Source of the DNA: Chrysochromulina tobinii
Taxonomy: Eukaryota; Haptophyta; Prymnesiales; Chrysochromulinaceae
Assembly: GCA_001275005.1 (NCBI GenBank)
Contig: JWZX01001601.1
Coordinates: 1 to 28,309, forward strand
Reading direction: 5' to 3'
Length of the DNA stretch: 28,309 nt
The notes beneath the pieces are model-generated. The model was not told where the DNA came from and did not search any database. It was given only the letters and a program-made list of their open reading frames with translations. Below, in pieces: positions 7,596-17,466 of this stretch. The first letter of the stretch is position 1. Every line of letters starts with the position of its first letter. Both the position numbers and the translations under genes were made by a program.

Positions 7596-10433
7596 TCAAG
7601 CGTCCATCAGCTTCGTGTAGCCCCGTCGAAGGCGGGTCCAATGACCTTGCGGGCCTTTCTCGGCGCCGGATCCAGTCGCGCCTTCGACGCTGGGCGTCCA
7701 ATACGTCTCAAACCACTCCGCGAAGCCGTTGTCCTCACATGTCATGTCAACGTACGCTGTCGCCGTCTTCTCGGCGTCGGCGTCCTCGTCGTCGAAAGCC
7801 GTCGTCGTCGGCCGGCTCTCTTCGCCCTTTGGCCGCAAGGCATCAGAGAGCACGCGGCGCTGGCGCACGAGGTTGTCGAAGACAAGCTGTACGTCGATGG
7901 CGGGCTCGTTGGTCGCGTCGTCGTTGCGCGGCACGAGCGCAGCGAACTGCTTGCGGATCACCTCGATGGTCTGTAAGTCAACCATCTTACGAGCCTGCAG
8001 CACGGACACGATGAAATCCGCCTCGCGTAGCTTGGCGTGCTTGTCGGTCTTGCGCCGCGCTTCACGCCCAAGGAGGTCGTACAGCTGCAGTGAGAAGTTG
8101 TCCATGGTGATGCCGCGTCGCTGTGATGAGATCAGAACGGTGCGACCCGCAGTGAGCATGGTGACAGCGCCGAGGGGCATGTAGATGATGTAGACCATTT
8201 TGAGCGTGTTGGTATCGGCGTGCAGGTCGCCGCCGGCGGTGGTCATGCACCCAATCGTCCAGTAGAGAGCATCGATGGTCGAATACTTGTGCACGCCCAT
8301 CGCGATCACCATGCCGAGCGCCACCACCACGAGCACGAGCATGAGTGCTAGGGCGTAGCTCTTCATCGTCCCCTGCAGCGCGCCCTGCATCACGCTCTTC
8401 ACAAGTGCTTCACCGGCGGGCTCGGAGCTCTTCCCGGCGGTGATCCCGGAGGTTGGCATGCCGGCTGCCGCCTTCATCGCCTCGGGTGCGCTGGGCGGGT
8501 GGGAGAACTCTGCCCCATGAGGCGACTGTAGCGCCAGCTGCGCCGGCTGCGTAGACTGCAAGAGTGCACCGCCGGGTGTCGATTTCTGACGCATGAGAGG
8601 AGCGCCGGGGCCGGGGCCGACGCGGGGGCGGCCGCCGGGCGGCGCAACAGGTGAACGTTGGGGGTCCGCTGCTGGGGGAGAGGCCGGGGGAGAGGAGGTG
8701 AGATTGATCGAGATCTCGCCGAGGTCTGGATCCACTGCAGGGGGAGAGGCTGGGGGAGAGGAGGGGAGCTTGAGCTCGATCTTACGGAGCGAGTTGTTGT
8801 GCATCTGGAAGCCGCGCGCACCGGCGCCGCCCGTGTGTCCATTGGCCCAGGTGCGCACCCCGTTAGCCGCACTCGAGACGGGACCGGAGATACAGCCGAG
8901 CCAGCTGGGCCATTTGCGCGTGCTTGCTTGCAGCCGAATGGCGGCACGCTCAATGGCCTCCAGCACATCCTCTGATCGCTCGGCGAGTGAGGTGGCCAGT
9001 GGGTCAAGCAGCGAGCGCTGCACACGCTCAAGCACGTACTCGGCGAGTGGAGCCAGCCCAGAGAAGATGATCGTGATCCCGAGAAGGATGTAGAAGCATG
9101 AGAAGAGCCGCCCCGCTGGAGATTGGGGGGAGATCTCATCGCCATTGGTCGTGGCGGTCGCAGTGAGATAGTAGACGCTATCGAGAGGATCCCAGCCCTC
9201 GAAGGCGCCGTAAGTGAGCACGCCGAGCGTGTAGTATGCGACCAGGCTGGCCCCGTGCGAGCGCACCCACTTCTCCACGCTTGAGCGCCTCCACTTGTCA
9301 AGATCGACACGCACCTTGTTCGCCGCCTCGGCAGTCGCCTTCGCCGCTATGGCGAGCTGGCCCATGGCCTCGCCGAATTTGGCGTGCTGTGCGGCGGCGG
9401 CGGCCGGCACAGTCTTCTCGGGTGATGAGGGCAAGGCTGGCCTGACCATCGTTGAGCTCGGCGCCCCCGATGACCCCCCCGACAGCGCCTCCGGCGGCGC
9501 CCCCGATAGAGCCTCTGGAGCGCTGACGAACCTTACCGACCCGACGTCCCGTTGAGGCACTTCCGTGACATATTCGGGTGAGCCCCGTTCCGGCTCTTGA
9601 CCCACGAGCACGGCGGCTTCGCGCGCGGCCGCCGCGTCTTCCAAGAGCTTCTGGCGCTGCTTGCGCACCGCGTCGACCTTGACGAGCGAGTAGCAGATGG
9701 AACCTCCGCTTTCGACCACATACACGAACGTGCCGTCGCCCGGCGCATCAGTCCCATCTGCCAATACTGGATGGCCACCCGGCCGCTCCCCTGGATTGAC
9801 CCAACCGAATTGCTGGAAGCCCGCATCGAGCATGGGCTGGAGCGTAACGTCTCGCAACCGGTCGAAGGAGCGCAGATATTCCACGGCGTCCTGCGAGGGT
9901 ATGAAGGGACCCACAAGCTCAAGTGCCGCCATGGCCTGCGTGAGGACGATGGCATTGGAGCGCACGAGCCGGCGGGATGCGTCAAAGTAGACGTATCCGC
10001 CGAAGAGCAGGAAGTTGAGCCAGGGCTCATCGCGCCCCTCGCGAGTGACGAGCTCGTCGAACATGCCCGCGAGGCAGTCGAGAGGGTAGGCGAACGCAAA
10101 GTATTTGCACTCGAGGGGGATGCCCGCCGCCTTGCGCTCTTTCGCGCCGTTGATTGTGACTTTTCTAGGCGGTGACATGAAGCCAGAGACGCTGACGGAG
10201 GCCGCCGTTTGGCCCTCTTGCATGGCCACCTTTTTCTTGATCTTTTCAAGAAACGCAGAGACCTCGGAGGGCCCATCGACTTCGAATTCGATGGGCAGGG
10301 ACTCATCATTATCGTCTTCTTCTTCCCCGACGATGCTGCGCCGGCGCTGCCATTGTTCAGAGGAGAGTTCCAACATCACGTCAGGGTGGATGGACAGAGG
10401 GATTGATACGAGGTCGTCCACGTTTGCAGCCAT
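7596..10433 (-). CDS. Tandem-pore K+ channel-like (TPK/KCO-like) membrane protein with aberrant selectivity filters
   Basis: This 945-residue protein has two membrane-pore-membrane units, as in TPK channels. The first unit has a helix ending LTYGAFEGW, a pore loop YYLTATATTNGDE near residues 418-430, then LFSCFYILLGITIIFSGLAP. The second has LALMLVLVVVALGMVIAMGV, a pore loop LYWTIGCMTTAGGDLH near 725-737, then VYIIYMPLGAVTMLTAG. The family places the T-x-G-Y-G-D filter here. This protein reads TTNGD and TTAGGD instead, so K+ selectivity is doubtful. After the last helix, LREADFIVSVLQARKMVD and the following segment match the C-terminal, degenerate EF-hand-like region of plant and algal TPKs. 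The 350-residue N-terminus is not recognised. Pro/Ser repeats (SSPPASPPA) sit between the two pore units. The start is the ATG at 10433 (MAANVDDL). The in-phase frame upstream opens with GTG only. Confidence 0.8.
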   Translation of the reverse strand: MAANVDDLVSIPLSIHPDVMLELSSEQWQRRRSIVGEEEDDNDESLPIEFEVDGPSEVSAFLEKIKKKVAMQEGQTAASVSVSGFMSPPRKVTINGAKERKAAGIPLECKYFAFAYPLDCLAGMFDELVTREGRDEPWLNFLLFGGYVYFDASRRLVRSNAIVLTQAMAALELVGPFIPSQDAVEYLRSFDRLRDVTLQPMLDAGFQQFGWVNPGERPGGHPVLADGTDAPGDGTFVYVVESGGSICYSLVKVDAVRKQRQKLLEDAAAAREAAVLVGQEPERGSPEYVTEVPQRDVGSVRFVSAPEALSGAPPEALSGGSSGAPSSTMVRPALPSSPEKTVPAAAAAQHAKFGEAMGQLAIAAKATAEAANKVRVDLDKWRRSSVEKWVRSHGASLVAYYTLGVLTYGAFEGWDPLDSVYYLTATATTNGDEISPQSPAGRLFSCFYILLGITIIFSGLAPLAEYVLERVQRSLLDPLATSLAERSEDVLEAIERAAIRLQASTRKWPSWLGCISGPVSSAANGVRTWANGHTGGAGARGFQMHNNSLRKIELKLPSSPPASPPAVDPDLGEISINLTSSPPASPPAADPQRSPVAPPGGRPRVGPGPGAPLMRQKSTPGGALLQSTQPAQLALQSPHGAEFSHPPSAPEAMKAAAGMPTSGITAGKSSEPAGEALVKSVMQGALQGTMKSYALALMLVLVVVALGMVIAMGVHKYSTIDALYWTIGCMTTAGGDLHADTNTLKMVYIIYMPLGAVTMLTAGRTVLISSQRRGITMDNFSLQLYDLLGREARRKTDKHAKLREADFIVSVLQARKMVDLQTIEVIRKQFAALVPRNDDATNEPAIDVQLVFDNLVRQRRVLSDALRPKGEESRPTTTAFDDEDADAEKTATAYVDMTCEDNGFAEWFETYWTPSVEGATGSGAEKGPQGHWTRLRRGYTKLMDA

Positions 10434-10801
10434 TGACGTCTGTGCCCGTGTGTGGCGAGGAGCTTTTGTGTGGCGAGGAGCTAGAGAGATGGGCTGAACA
10501 CCGACGGTATTTCGGAATTTGGGTTTTAAGTTTGGAACGAAACCCCTCTCCCCACACAGACCCCAGAACACACACGACACTCAACACATATCGACCTAGC
10601 AGATGAGACGTCTGTAGAGGAGCCAGTGAGGAGCCCATGAAACGCATTGCGGAGGTGAAACGCATTGAGGTAAGAAATTGTAAGAAAGCCCAGGCACTGA
10701 CGAAGTCCGGCGGACCTGGGGCGTTTGGGGTGGGCTTCTAAAAGCCTGCTGTTATTCACACTTTATGTTTGTCTAAATTCACAGTATGCGCCCCGACTAC
10801 A
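10434..10801. promoter_or_regulatory. Divergent promoter region with two pairs of tandem repeats
   Basis: These 368 bp lie between two divergent start codons. A 16-bp sequence, TGTGTGGCGAGGAGCT, occurs at 10449-10464 and 10467-10482. A 12-bp sequence, TGAAACGCATTG, occurs at 10638-10649 and 10656-10667. Both pairs have the same 18-bp spacing. The first pair is within 50 bp of the channel start codon and may be in its 5' UTR. Function is unknown. Confidence 0.5.
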
Positions 10802-11548
10802 ATGGATGCGTTCTCAACGAGGCAGACGACCAACGAGGCAGACGATCAACCGGAGCCTAACGCGCCCACGGAATCGTCCTCGGATGTCGATCCCGAGCCC
10901 TTGCCAGGCGCTGACGCCGAAGTGGCAGGTACGAGCTCGGCGCGCTGTCCGGTGGCCATCGCTCGCTCGCGCAACTGGTTGCTCACGGCATTGGACGAGA
11001 GCGTGCGCACCGAGGAGGCGACGCTCGGGCGGGAACTGGACGATGCCATTGGCGGGCTACAGCGCTGGCGTGAGGAGCAGGCTCGGCGTTTTGAGGAGAT
11101 GCACCGGCAAGCCTCGGCAGAGCTGCCTGTGGCACCCTCGGCTGAAACCGAGGCTTCCAAGAACTCACCTCCAAGCTGTCGGTCGCGCGCGCGTCGCATC
11201 GGGAGCCCGAACGAGAATGCGTGCGTGCCATCGCGATCCACGGCAGCGACTACGGTGGCGGCGCGCCCCGCGCACAAGCCAGCCGAGCCGCGCCCGACGG
11301 CGGCTGAGCGGGTCGCATTGGCAGAGGCGGCCATGCTGCAGCAGGAACGGGTCGAGGAGCATCCACCTGACTCGTCAGCCGGGGAAATGAGCTCCGTTTG
11401 GTCCAGCGGCCTCGATGAGTGCTTGCGCGACATGGCTGAGATGGAGCGCAAGGCTGATGCGTTGCGGGAGCACGCGTCGAATCTCAGTGCCTTGCTCGCC
11501 AAGCTCGACGTCGTTGAGCAGCGAGAACCTCCTAGAGCCCCCGCTTAG
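10802..11548 (+). CDS. Hypothetical coiled-coil protein
   Basis: This is an unrecognised 248-residue protein, starting at ATG 10802 with a favourable context (ACAATGG). An in-phase TTG 33 bp upstream is not a likely start. The N-terminal 45 residues are acidic and Pro/Ser-rich. Residues about 58-108 are charged and helical (WLLTALDESVRTEEATLGRE and onward). A Ser/Ala/Pro-rich middle follows, then a final helical segment about 190-240 (ECLRDMAEMERKADALREHA and onward) with heptad-like Leu/Met spacing, probably a coiled coil. No signal peptide, membrane span or enzyme motif is visible. Reading frame and composition favour a real gene. Two other frames are also open over much of this stretch, so confidence is moderate. 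Confidence 0.55.
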   Translation: MDAFSTRQTTNEADDQPEPNAPTESSSDVDPEPLPGADAEVAGTSSARCPVAIARSRNWLLTALDESVRTEEATLGRELDDAIGGLQRWREEQARRFEEMHRQASAELPVAPSAETEASKNSPPSCRSRARRIGSPNENACVPSRSTAATTVAARPAHKPAEPRPTAAERVALAEAAMLQQERVEEHPPDSSAGEMSSVWSSGLDECLRDMAEMERKADALREHASNLSALLAKLDVVEQREPPRAPA

Positions 11549-11963
11549 GTGGTGCAACTTGGTGACAGTTGAAGACAAGGTTTTCATGGAGTCAACTAGT
11601 CTGAATTTCGCCCGTGTTCTATACTGGTACCAGTAGTCGTCGTCCCCGGTCCCCGAGATCACATCAACCAATCGGATTGTGCAGCTGGACATGGACCGAT
11701 ATAAAAGCACTCACGCAACGCTCTCACTCAAACGCAGCGCCAGCGGGTCAGGCGCTTCGCTTCCTATACACTTTCTCCGCTCTGACTCAGTCGATCCATC
11801 AGCACATGCGACATCCGAACACATCAGAGACATGCTCACATGAGGACCCCGTAGTAATACGTGACGGTGCGCCAGCACCAGAGGCGGCCAACCGAATACA
11901 CGAAAACGTATCTTATAGCTTGATGTTCGGCACTCGAACCGGGCTGTGCGCAGCGGACGCATA
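11549..11963. promoter_or_regulatory. Intergenic region with palindrome, CCAAT and TATA-like boxes pointing rightward
   Basis: This 415-bp gap between two convergent stop codons carries a perfect 14-bp palindrome TACTGGTACCAGTA (11622-11635), a CCAAT box near 11668, and TATAAAA at 11700-11706 about 30 bp later. This order would suit a plus-strand promoter. A transcript from it would run antisense into the last Cav exon. A 62-codon ATG frame (11806-11994) lies downstream but resembles nothing. The elements may be chance. Confidence 0.35.
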
Positions 11964-14448
11964 TCACAGCAACTCGGTGGCGGCACCGCTATGAGCCGTA
12001 CCGGGCGAGGCGCTGCCTCGGCGATCGATGCGGGCCACGACTGAGCTTTTGCGCTTGGACCAAGCCTTGCAAATGACCTCATCCGCAAGTGACGTACGCA
12101 TCAGAGTTCGGGAGTTGGCGTCGGCGCCTGCCGAACGGACACGGCGCATGCCCGATGAGGCGTCATCCTCCTCGAAAACGATGATCTTCGACTCCGAGAG
12201 TCTTCTGTACAGCCGCTGACCCACGCGCGAATTAGCCGGTGGAAGCACATTTCCCCATGTTTGGGCCTTACGCAACGGGCGGGGACGGTCGGGGTCCGGC
12301 TTGAAGTAACGTCTTTCCAAAGTCGTCGGATCCCACCTGGCCGCGATCCAGCTGTCCTGGCGCAACCCCGTCACTTCGAAGGCGTCGAAGGCCTCCTGTG
12401 TGAATGTGAGGGTGCCCTGGAGCAGCGCCATCGCGAGCGCCGGGTTCTCGATCTCTCGGCCCGACGGCGGCTGTTGGTCGCCGAGATCTACCCACGTGAG
12501 CCCGAGAGTGGATCTTCCGTTGAGCGCGGTGGGCTGCGCGTCCGAGTCCATGAGGTCCGAGTCCTTGAGCACGTCCGAGTACGCGTCGCGCACGAGGACG
12601 GCGAGTAGCTCCGAGAAGCGGACCCGGCGCCGGCGGGTGGCTTGGTCAAGGTCCGTGTGCAGGTCGAGCTCGAGAGCGTACCGTTGCACTTCTGCCAGGC
12701 TGGCCGATTTGAAAGGCCCCTGGCTCGGGTCGAGACCGAGGGGGGGTGGCAAGAGCTTGATGACCCCCGACAGGTCTCCTACATAGATGAAGCCAGTCGC
12801 CTCCGGGTCAAACTCGGCCCATGCCTTGACGAACGCCTCCGCATGGTGTGGTTGCAGCGAGTTGTGGTCGCGCTTCATCGCAATCACGTAGTTCTCGAGG
12901 ATGAGGGCGATGAGCATCTTGAGGACGACGTAAGTCGTGAGGACCACGTAGCTCAGGAAGAAGGGTATAGCGAGCCACGAGCCGCAGTCGCCCGCCTCAT
13001 ACGAGCATGCTCCATTTGCGGGGGTCTGCATCGCCTCGTGCATGATGCCGTTCCAGTCCTCGCCAGTCGAGCAGCGGAACATGGTGTACAGCGCGTGCCC
13101 AAAGTCGCAGAAGTGCGCGTCCTCGGTGATGAACTCTCCACGGGCGAGCTGGCCGAAGAGCGACATGGCAAGCAACGAGTAGACGAGCAACACGAGCAGG
13201 AAGACTCCGAGAGTGTTCACGAGCGCGGGCAGCGAGAGGAGCAGCAAGGAGAGCATGATCACGAGCCCGCGCGCCGAGCGCACCACGCGTAGAGTGCGCA
13301 GCACGCGGCCGACTCGCACGATGCGTAGCAAGCGCATCACGGTCGGGTTGAAGGCGCTCTCGCCCACGGAGATCTCGGCGAGAAGGATGGCCCATTCCGC
13401 GAGCGTGAGCAGCACGATCGAAAAGTCGAAGACGTTCCACGTCTCACGGAAATAGCCGGGGGCGCCGTACGCGAGCAGCTTGAGCGCCGCCTCGAGCACA
13501 AAGAGCCCGGAGCAGCCGTAGTTGAGCAGCGCCAGCGTGCTCGTCTGCGCCGCGCTCAAGCCGTACCCGTCGAGGGCCATAAGAAGCGTGTTGAACAAGA
13601 TGAGCACGAGGATGCATGGCTCGAACGCGTCGCGGCTCACGAGGCGGAACGCGGCGGCGCGGCATGCATTCTCGGGGCAGCCGAGCCGCTTGCGGGGGCA
13701 GAGCGTGAGCCATTGCTCCATTGTCTCGACCCAGTCGCGCTGCCGCTCGGTGAGCACCACGCCCGCCCCCTCCTGCTTGGCCTTGATGTCGTTGAAGGTG
13801 GAGACGAGGACGCCAGCGATGAGGTTGAGCAGCACGAAGGCCCCGACGAAGATCCAAATGAGGAAGAAGAGGGCACGCCCAAGCGAGTGCTCGGGCTGCG
13901 GCGCCACGTCCGCGCCAACCGCGTCGATGCTCGCGAAGAGCACAGTCGTCCATCCCTCGAATGACGATACCTCGATGAGCACGAGCGCGGCCGCGAAGAC
14001 ATTGTCAAAAGAGCCCCACACGGGGTTGGACCACGCATATCCGCGCGCCTCACACTGCGCGCGTGTCGTGAGCCGCTCGGGCTCATGCTCGCATGCGTGC
14101 AGCGCGCCCGCGAGCAGCTGCACGGCGAGGATGGCGAAGATCGAGAGGAAGAAGAAGTACACGTAGAGCACGTCGCGCGCGCCCGGCAGTGACTTGAGAA
14201 GCACATCGATCGTGATGCGGAGCTCCTCTATCTGACTGGCCATCCGGAGCGGGCGCAGCACGCGCAGCACGCGGAGCGCCCGCACCGCTGGGAACTCTTC
14301 GGCGAAGAGCACCGCTAGGATGATGATGCAATCGAATCGATTCCACCCCGAGGCGAGGTATGACTCGGGGCTGAACGCGAGCCCGAGCGCAATGACCTTG
14401 AGCAGCATCTCACACAAGAAGATCCCGGACGCCAGGTTGTCGACGAAC
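11964..14448 (-). CDS. Cav-type four-domain channel, last exon: domain III (S2 onward), domain IV, EF-hand-like C-terminus
   Basis: This exon encodes 828 residues of the pore-forming subunit of a voltage-gated, probably Ca2+-conducting, plasma-membrane channel. It begins in domain III S2 (DNLASGIFLCEMLLKVIALG). The domain III voltage sensor reads RALRVLRVLRPLRM, and its filter SSFEGW places Glu at 13956-13958. Domain IV has the sensor RLLRIVRVGRVLRTLRVVRS and the filter STGEDW with Glu at 13059-13061. S6 is followed by AFVKAWAEFDPEATGFIYVG and LPPPLG, the conserved EF-hand-like segment after domain IV in metazoan Cav channels. About 170 unrecognised residues close the protein. The exon starts at 14448, directly after a GT-AG intron. 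The TTG at 14501 that opens the raw frame is intronic. Confidence 0.9.
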
Positions 14449-14526
14449 CTGATGAGGGAGGCCATCCGATGAGGGAGGCCGTCAGAGGCCATCCGAGGCA
14501 ATCAGATGATGAGGACGTTGACGAAC
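14449..14526 (-). other. 78-nt GT-AG intron in the Cav gene, flanked by an 11-bp direct repeat
   Basis: Reading on the minus strand, the exon ends CAGCAGCTCAG, the intron begins GTTCGTCAACG and ends CCCTCATCAG, and the next exon begins GTTCGTCGACAAC. Splicing restores QQLRFVDNLASGIF across domain III S1-S2 and removes the in-frame TGA at 14502-14504. TCAGGTTCGTC occurs at both junctions. GATGAGGGAGGCC is duplicated inside the intron (plus-strand 14451-14480). Confidence 0.88.
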
Positions 14527-16778
14527 CTGAGCTGCTGGGCAAGCGGCTGATCGGGAGTCAGGTGGCAACCGTCGAGCGTGAGAGTGAAGGACGAGAGCAA
14601 GATCACGACGAGGATCACGCTGTTGAAGCTGACCAGTCCGCCTAAGCCCTCAACTTTCCAAGTGACTACCCCGCGTGCGAATTGGCGCACAGGATGTTTG
14701 GGCCCGAACACCCCGAGCGCCATATCGTTCTCGTGCGCATCGATCAGCCACTGGCGCAGGCCCGCGTGTGCAACCCATTCGTAGGGAGGCGTGCCGTCGT
14801 CCTCGTCCTCGGTCTCGTCCTCGCTCTCCCCGTCCTCGCTACGGACGGTTTGCGGAGAGCGGCGGAGGGGCGAGCGGGAAAAGCTCCCGGACTGGCTCCC
14901 ATTCGGACTCGCTTCTTGGGCGTTCCGCTCCTCTTTCTTCACGTCGTCGAAGCAGCCGAGAAGCAGCGCGAACACGAGGTTGAGCAGCACGTAGTTCGCG
15001 AGCACGATGAGCGCGATGAAGAAGAGGGCCGATTGCCTGCCGACGGTGCGCGCTGAGTCCTGCCAGATCCGGTCCCAGCCATCGCCCACCGCAATAATGG
15101 TCACCGAGAGCATCGCGTGCGCCAGATCGTCGAAGTGCAAGCGCGGGCGTTCTTCGAGCGCCGGTGGCGCGAGCCGGTAGCCGAAGAATTGCATGCCAAC
15201 GATGGCGAAGACGTAAAGCAGCAGAACCAGGAGCGCAATCGGATACACGAAGCTCTGCATGCACCTCTCGGTCGCGGAGATCACTCGCCGGAGCGTTCTA
15301 CCCGATTTGGTACGCGATCCACCCGCGAGCCACTGCAGCTCTCGCAGCAGGCGGAAGCTGCGGAGCGCGCCGCCGTGCAGCCCGGTGTCAAAGGGGGTCG
15401 CGAGGGTGACGAACCCGAAGAGGGTGACCAGCCCGTCGAAGCAATGCAGCGAGTCGCTCCAGTAGCGGCCCGCGCCCCACGCGAGGTGCTTGAGACCCAT
15501 CTCGAGCACAAATATGCCCACTACGACGCGGTCCGCGAGCTCGATCACGGTGCCGAGGCGCGCGTCCATCGGGTAAGCCTCGCATGCCGCGAGGCCCGCA
15601 TTGGCTACGATGACCGAGACCACGAAGCGCTCGAAGAGGGGCGACTCGACGAGCACTTCAAGCACGGAGGGTGCGTGCCCGATGTCGAGCGTACGACGGC
15701 CGACGATGAGCTGTGAACCCTTGCCCGACTGCGAGACCGGTGCTGGCTCCCAGAGCTGGGAGCCTTTGCCCGACTCCAAGACGGGCGCTGGCTCCCAACC
15801 TGGCGGCGGGAGCGCAGCCGAGCGTTGGACCGTTGAGGTAACCAGGGAGGGAGGCTCCACAGCGCTCACCACAGCACTCAGGCTCGCCTTCGCGCCGCTC
15901 ATCGGCACTGGCGAGTGGCGCTGTCCGAGCGCTGTGGTGAGCGCGAGCTCGCCCGACGAGCGTCGTTCTCGCTGGGTCCCCGACTCGTCCGACTCGTCGG
16001 GGATCAGCCCAGTTGGTGTGGTCGTCCGGGCGGTGGCGATCGGCGGTGAGAGGCGGCCGGTGAGAGGAGGCGACCGGCGCCCGAAGACTGCCGAAGGCGA
16101 CCGGCGCCCGAAGGAGCCCCCGTGCAACGAGACCCCGGCTCCGGGTGCCCGCAGCTCACCGGCTAGGGACATGGCGCGACGGCGGCGGCGGAAGCTCCTA
16201 CTGGAAGAGAGTTGTGGCTTCTTGCTCTCGTGCATGATTTCCTGCGTACGATATGCCTGCCACACGACGGCGAGGAAGAGGTTGAGAAGGTAGATCGAGC
16301 CTAGCAGCACGACCGTGATGAAATAGGCACTTGCGATGAAGCGGCCTGCCTGGCGAGAGGCCATGTCGACGATGCCAACCCAGCCCTCGAGAGTGATCAC
16401 TTGAAAGATGGTCATCCACGCTGCCAGGATGTTATCGAACGACACCGTGCCGTAGAATGGGTTGATGCCGTAGTCAGCGCACACCTCGCCCGCATCACAC
16501 GTGCCTTGCGGCGGCATGGGGCGCGCTGACGTTAAGTACCAGAGAGGCAGCGGCGGCGGCGGCGGCGCGCTGGTAGGCGAGCACACGCCGTCGATGGGTG
16601 CGATGGGCTCGGGCAGCTCGCCAGGCGGAGCGCTCGCAAACGTTGAGAAGTCGAAGCAGCGGTAGCGGAGTGCGCCCTTGAAGATTTGCATGCCAATGAT
16701 CCCGAAGAACGTGAGCAGGAGAACGAAGAGCGCGCCCACGTCGACCAGCTCCGCCACCGCGTCCACGAGCGTGTTGAC
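14527..16778 (-). CDS. Cav-type four-domain channel, middle exon: domain I pore, I-II linker, domain II, II-III linker, domain III S1
   Basis: The exon opens in the domain I S4-S5 linker (VNTLVDAVAELVDVGALFVL). The domain I pore has the filter ITLEGW, with Glu at 16386-16388, then S6 YLLNLFLAVVWQAYRTQE. A Ser/Arg-rich I-II linker follows and contains two copies of a 15-residue unit, WEPAPV..SGKGSQL (about 15709-15798), and two FGRRSP units. I see no beta-subunit interaction motif in it. Domain II has a sparse voltage sensor (RSFRLLRELQ) and the filter VGDGW, with Asp at 15081-15083, where most Cav channels have Glu. An acidic linker with EDGESEDETEDEDD precedes domain III S1 (FNSVILVVILLSSFTLTLDG). 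Combined with the last exon, the filter ring reads E-D-E-E, which predicts divalent cation preference. The exon ends in phase 2. Confidence 0.9.
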
Positions 16779-16867
16779 CTGCCGATGTAGACATCAGTAG
16801 CCATCAGAAGCCGTAAGGGGCACTCAATGGCAATCAAGTGCGATCAAGTGCAACTGAGTGCAATCAC
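16779..16867 (-). other. 89-nt GT-AG intron in the Cav gene, flanked by a 14-bp near-repeat
   Basis: On the minus strand the upstream exon ends CTACGCCGGCAG, the intron begins GTGATTGCACTC and ends CTACATCGGCAG, and the next exon begins GTCAACACGCTC. Splicing gives GLRRQVNTLVDAV, the expected domain I S4-S5 sequence. CTACGCCGGCAGGT and CTACATCGGCAGGT at the two junctions match at 12 of 14 bases. The interior has short near-repeats (caatcaagtg/cgatcaagtg). Confidence 0.88.
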
Positions 16868-17466
16868 CTGCCGGCGTAGCCCAGGAATGCGCGTAATCGT
16901 CCGGAGCGGTCGTAGCGCGCGTATGGCGCGCACGGCGGTTAAGTTGCCCAGCTGGGGAAAGAGCAGCGCGAACCAGCCGGCGGCGACCACGAAGGAATCG
17001 ATCGCATTCCAGCCGTCCGCGAGGTAGGAGTACTCGTGGCCGGCCAGCCCCATGGCTCCGATCCGGCAGAGGATCTCGCATGTGAAGAAGAGTGTGAAGC
17101 TAAGCTCGAAGAATTCGTACGCGCGTGACGAAACCGAAGAAAGGGGCAGCGGCAGCGACGCTGCAGCCCCGGACGCCACCTCGAGCAGCGACGGCGGCGG
17201 CGACGACGGCGGCAACGGCAGCTGTGGCGGCCCTTGGAGACCGAGGAGCACGCAGTTGATCAGGACCGCGACGAGTGTGATGCGCTCGAACCAGACGCTG
17301 TCGACGACGAAGATGAGTGCCTCCCGTACCGGATGCTCGACGGGCAGGCATCCGAAACAACTAGAGTACCGGTACTGCCGACCAGAGAGCCCCGCGGTGC
17401 CCAGACGCGTCCGGCCCCAAAAGATGGGAAAGGCCTTGGCTCCGCAGGGGCCGTTGACGATGGGGA
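16868..17466 (-). CDS. Cav-type four-domain channel, domain I S1-S4 exon
   Basis: This exon encodes domain I of the channel. The pre-S1 stretch is CFGCLPVEHPVREALIFVVD. S1 is RITLVAVLINCVLLGL, followed by a Pro/Ser/Ala-rich extracellular S1-S2 loop. S2 is FFELSFTLFFTCEILCRIGA, S3 lies around NAIDSFVVAAGWFALLF, and S4 is RAIRALRPLRTITRIPGLRR. The 3' edge at 16868 is well fixed by the intron. The 5' edge is less certain. An acceptor GTGTGCGCAG ending at 17467, after a pyrimidine-rich stretch, keeps phase with a donor GTACGC at 17582. The frame is also open to an ATG at 17608, so a shorter transcript starting there cannot be excluded. Confidence 0.8.

Noticed and set aside
10434-10580. N-terminal extension of the tandem-pore channel
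   Set aside because: It begins with GTG and translates the 16-bp promoter repeats. The first ATG in frame is at 10433.
11614-11994. 126-codon plus-strand frame in the convergent gap as a gene
   Set aside because: The start is inside the palindrome region upstream of the TATA-like box and the product resembles nothing. It is kept only as a possible transcript, not as a gene.
14502-14504. In-frame TGA in the channel as a selenocysteine or readthrough site
   Set aside because: It lies inside a GT-AG intron whose removal restores the expected domain III sequence.
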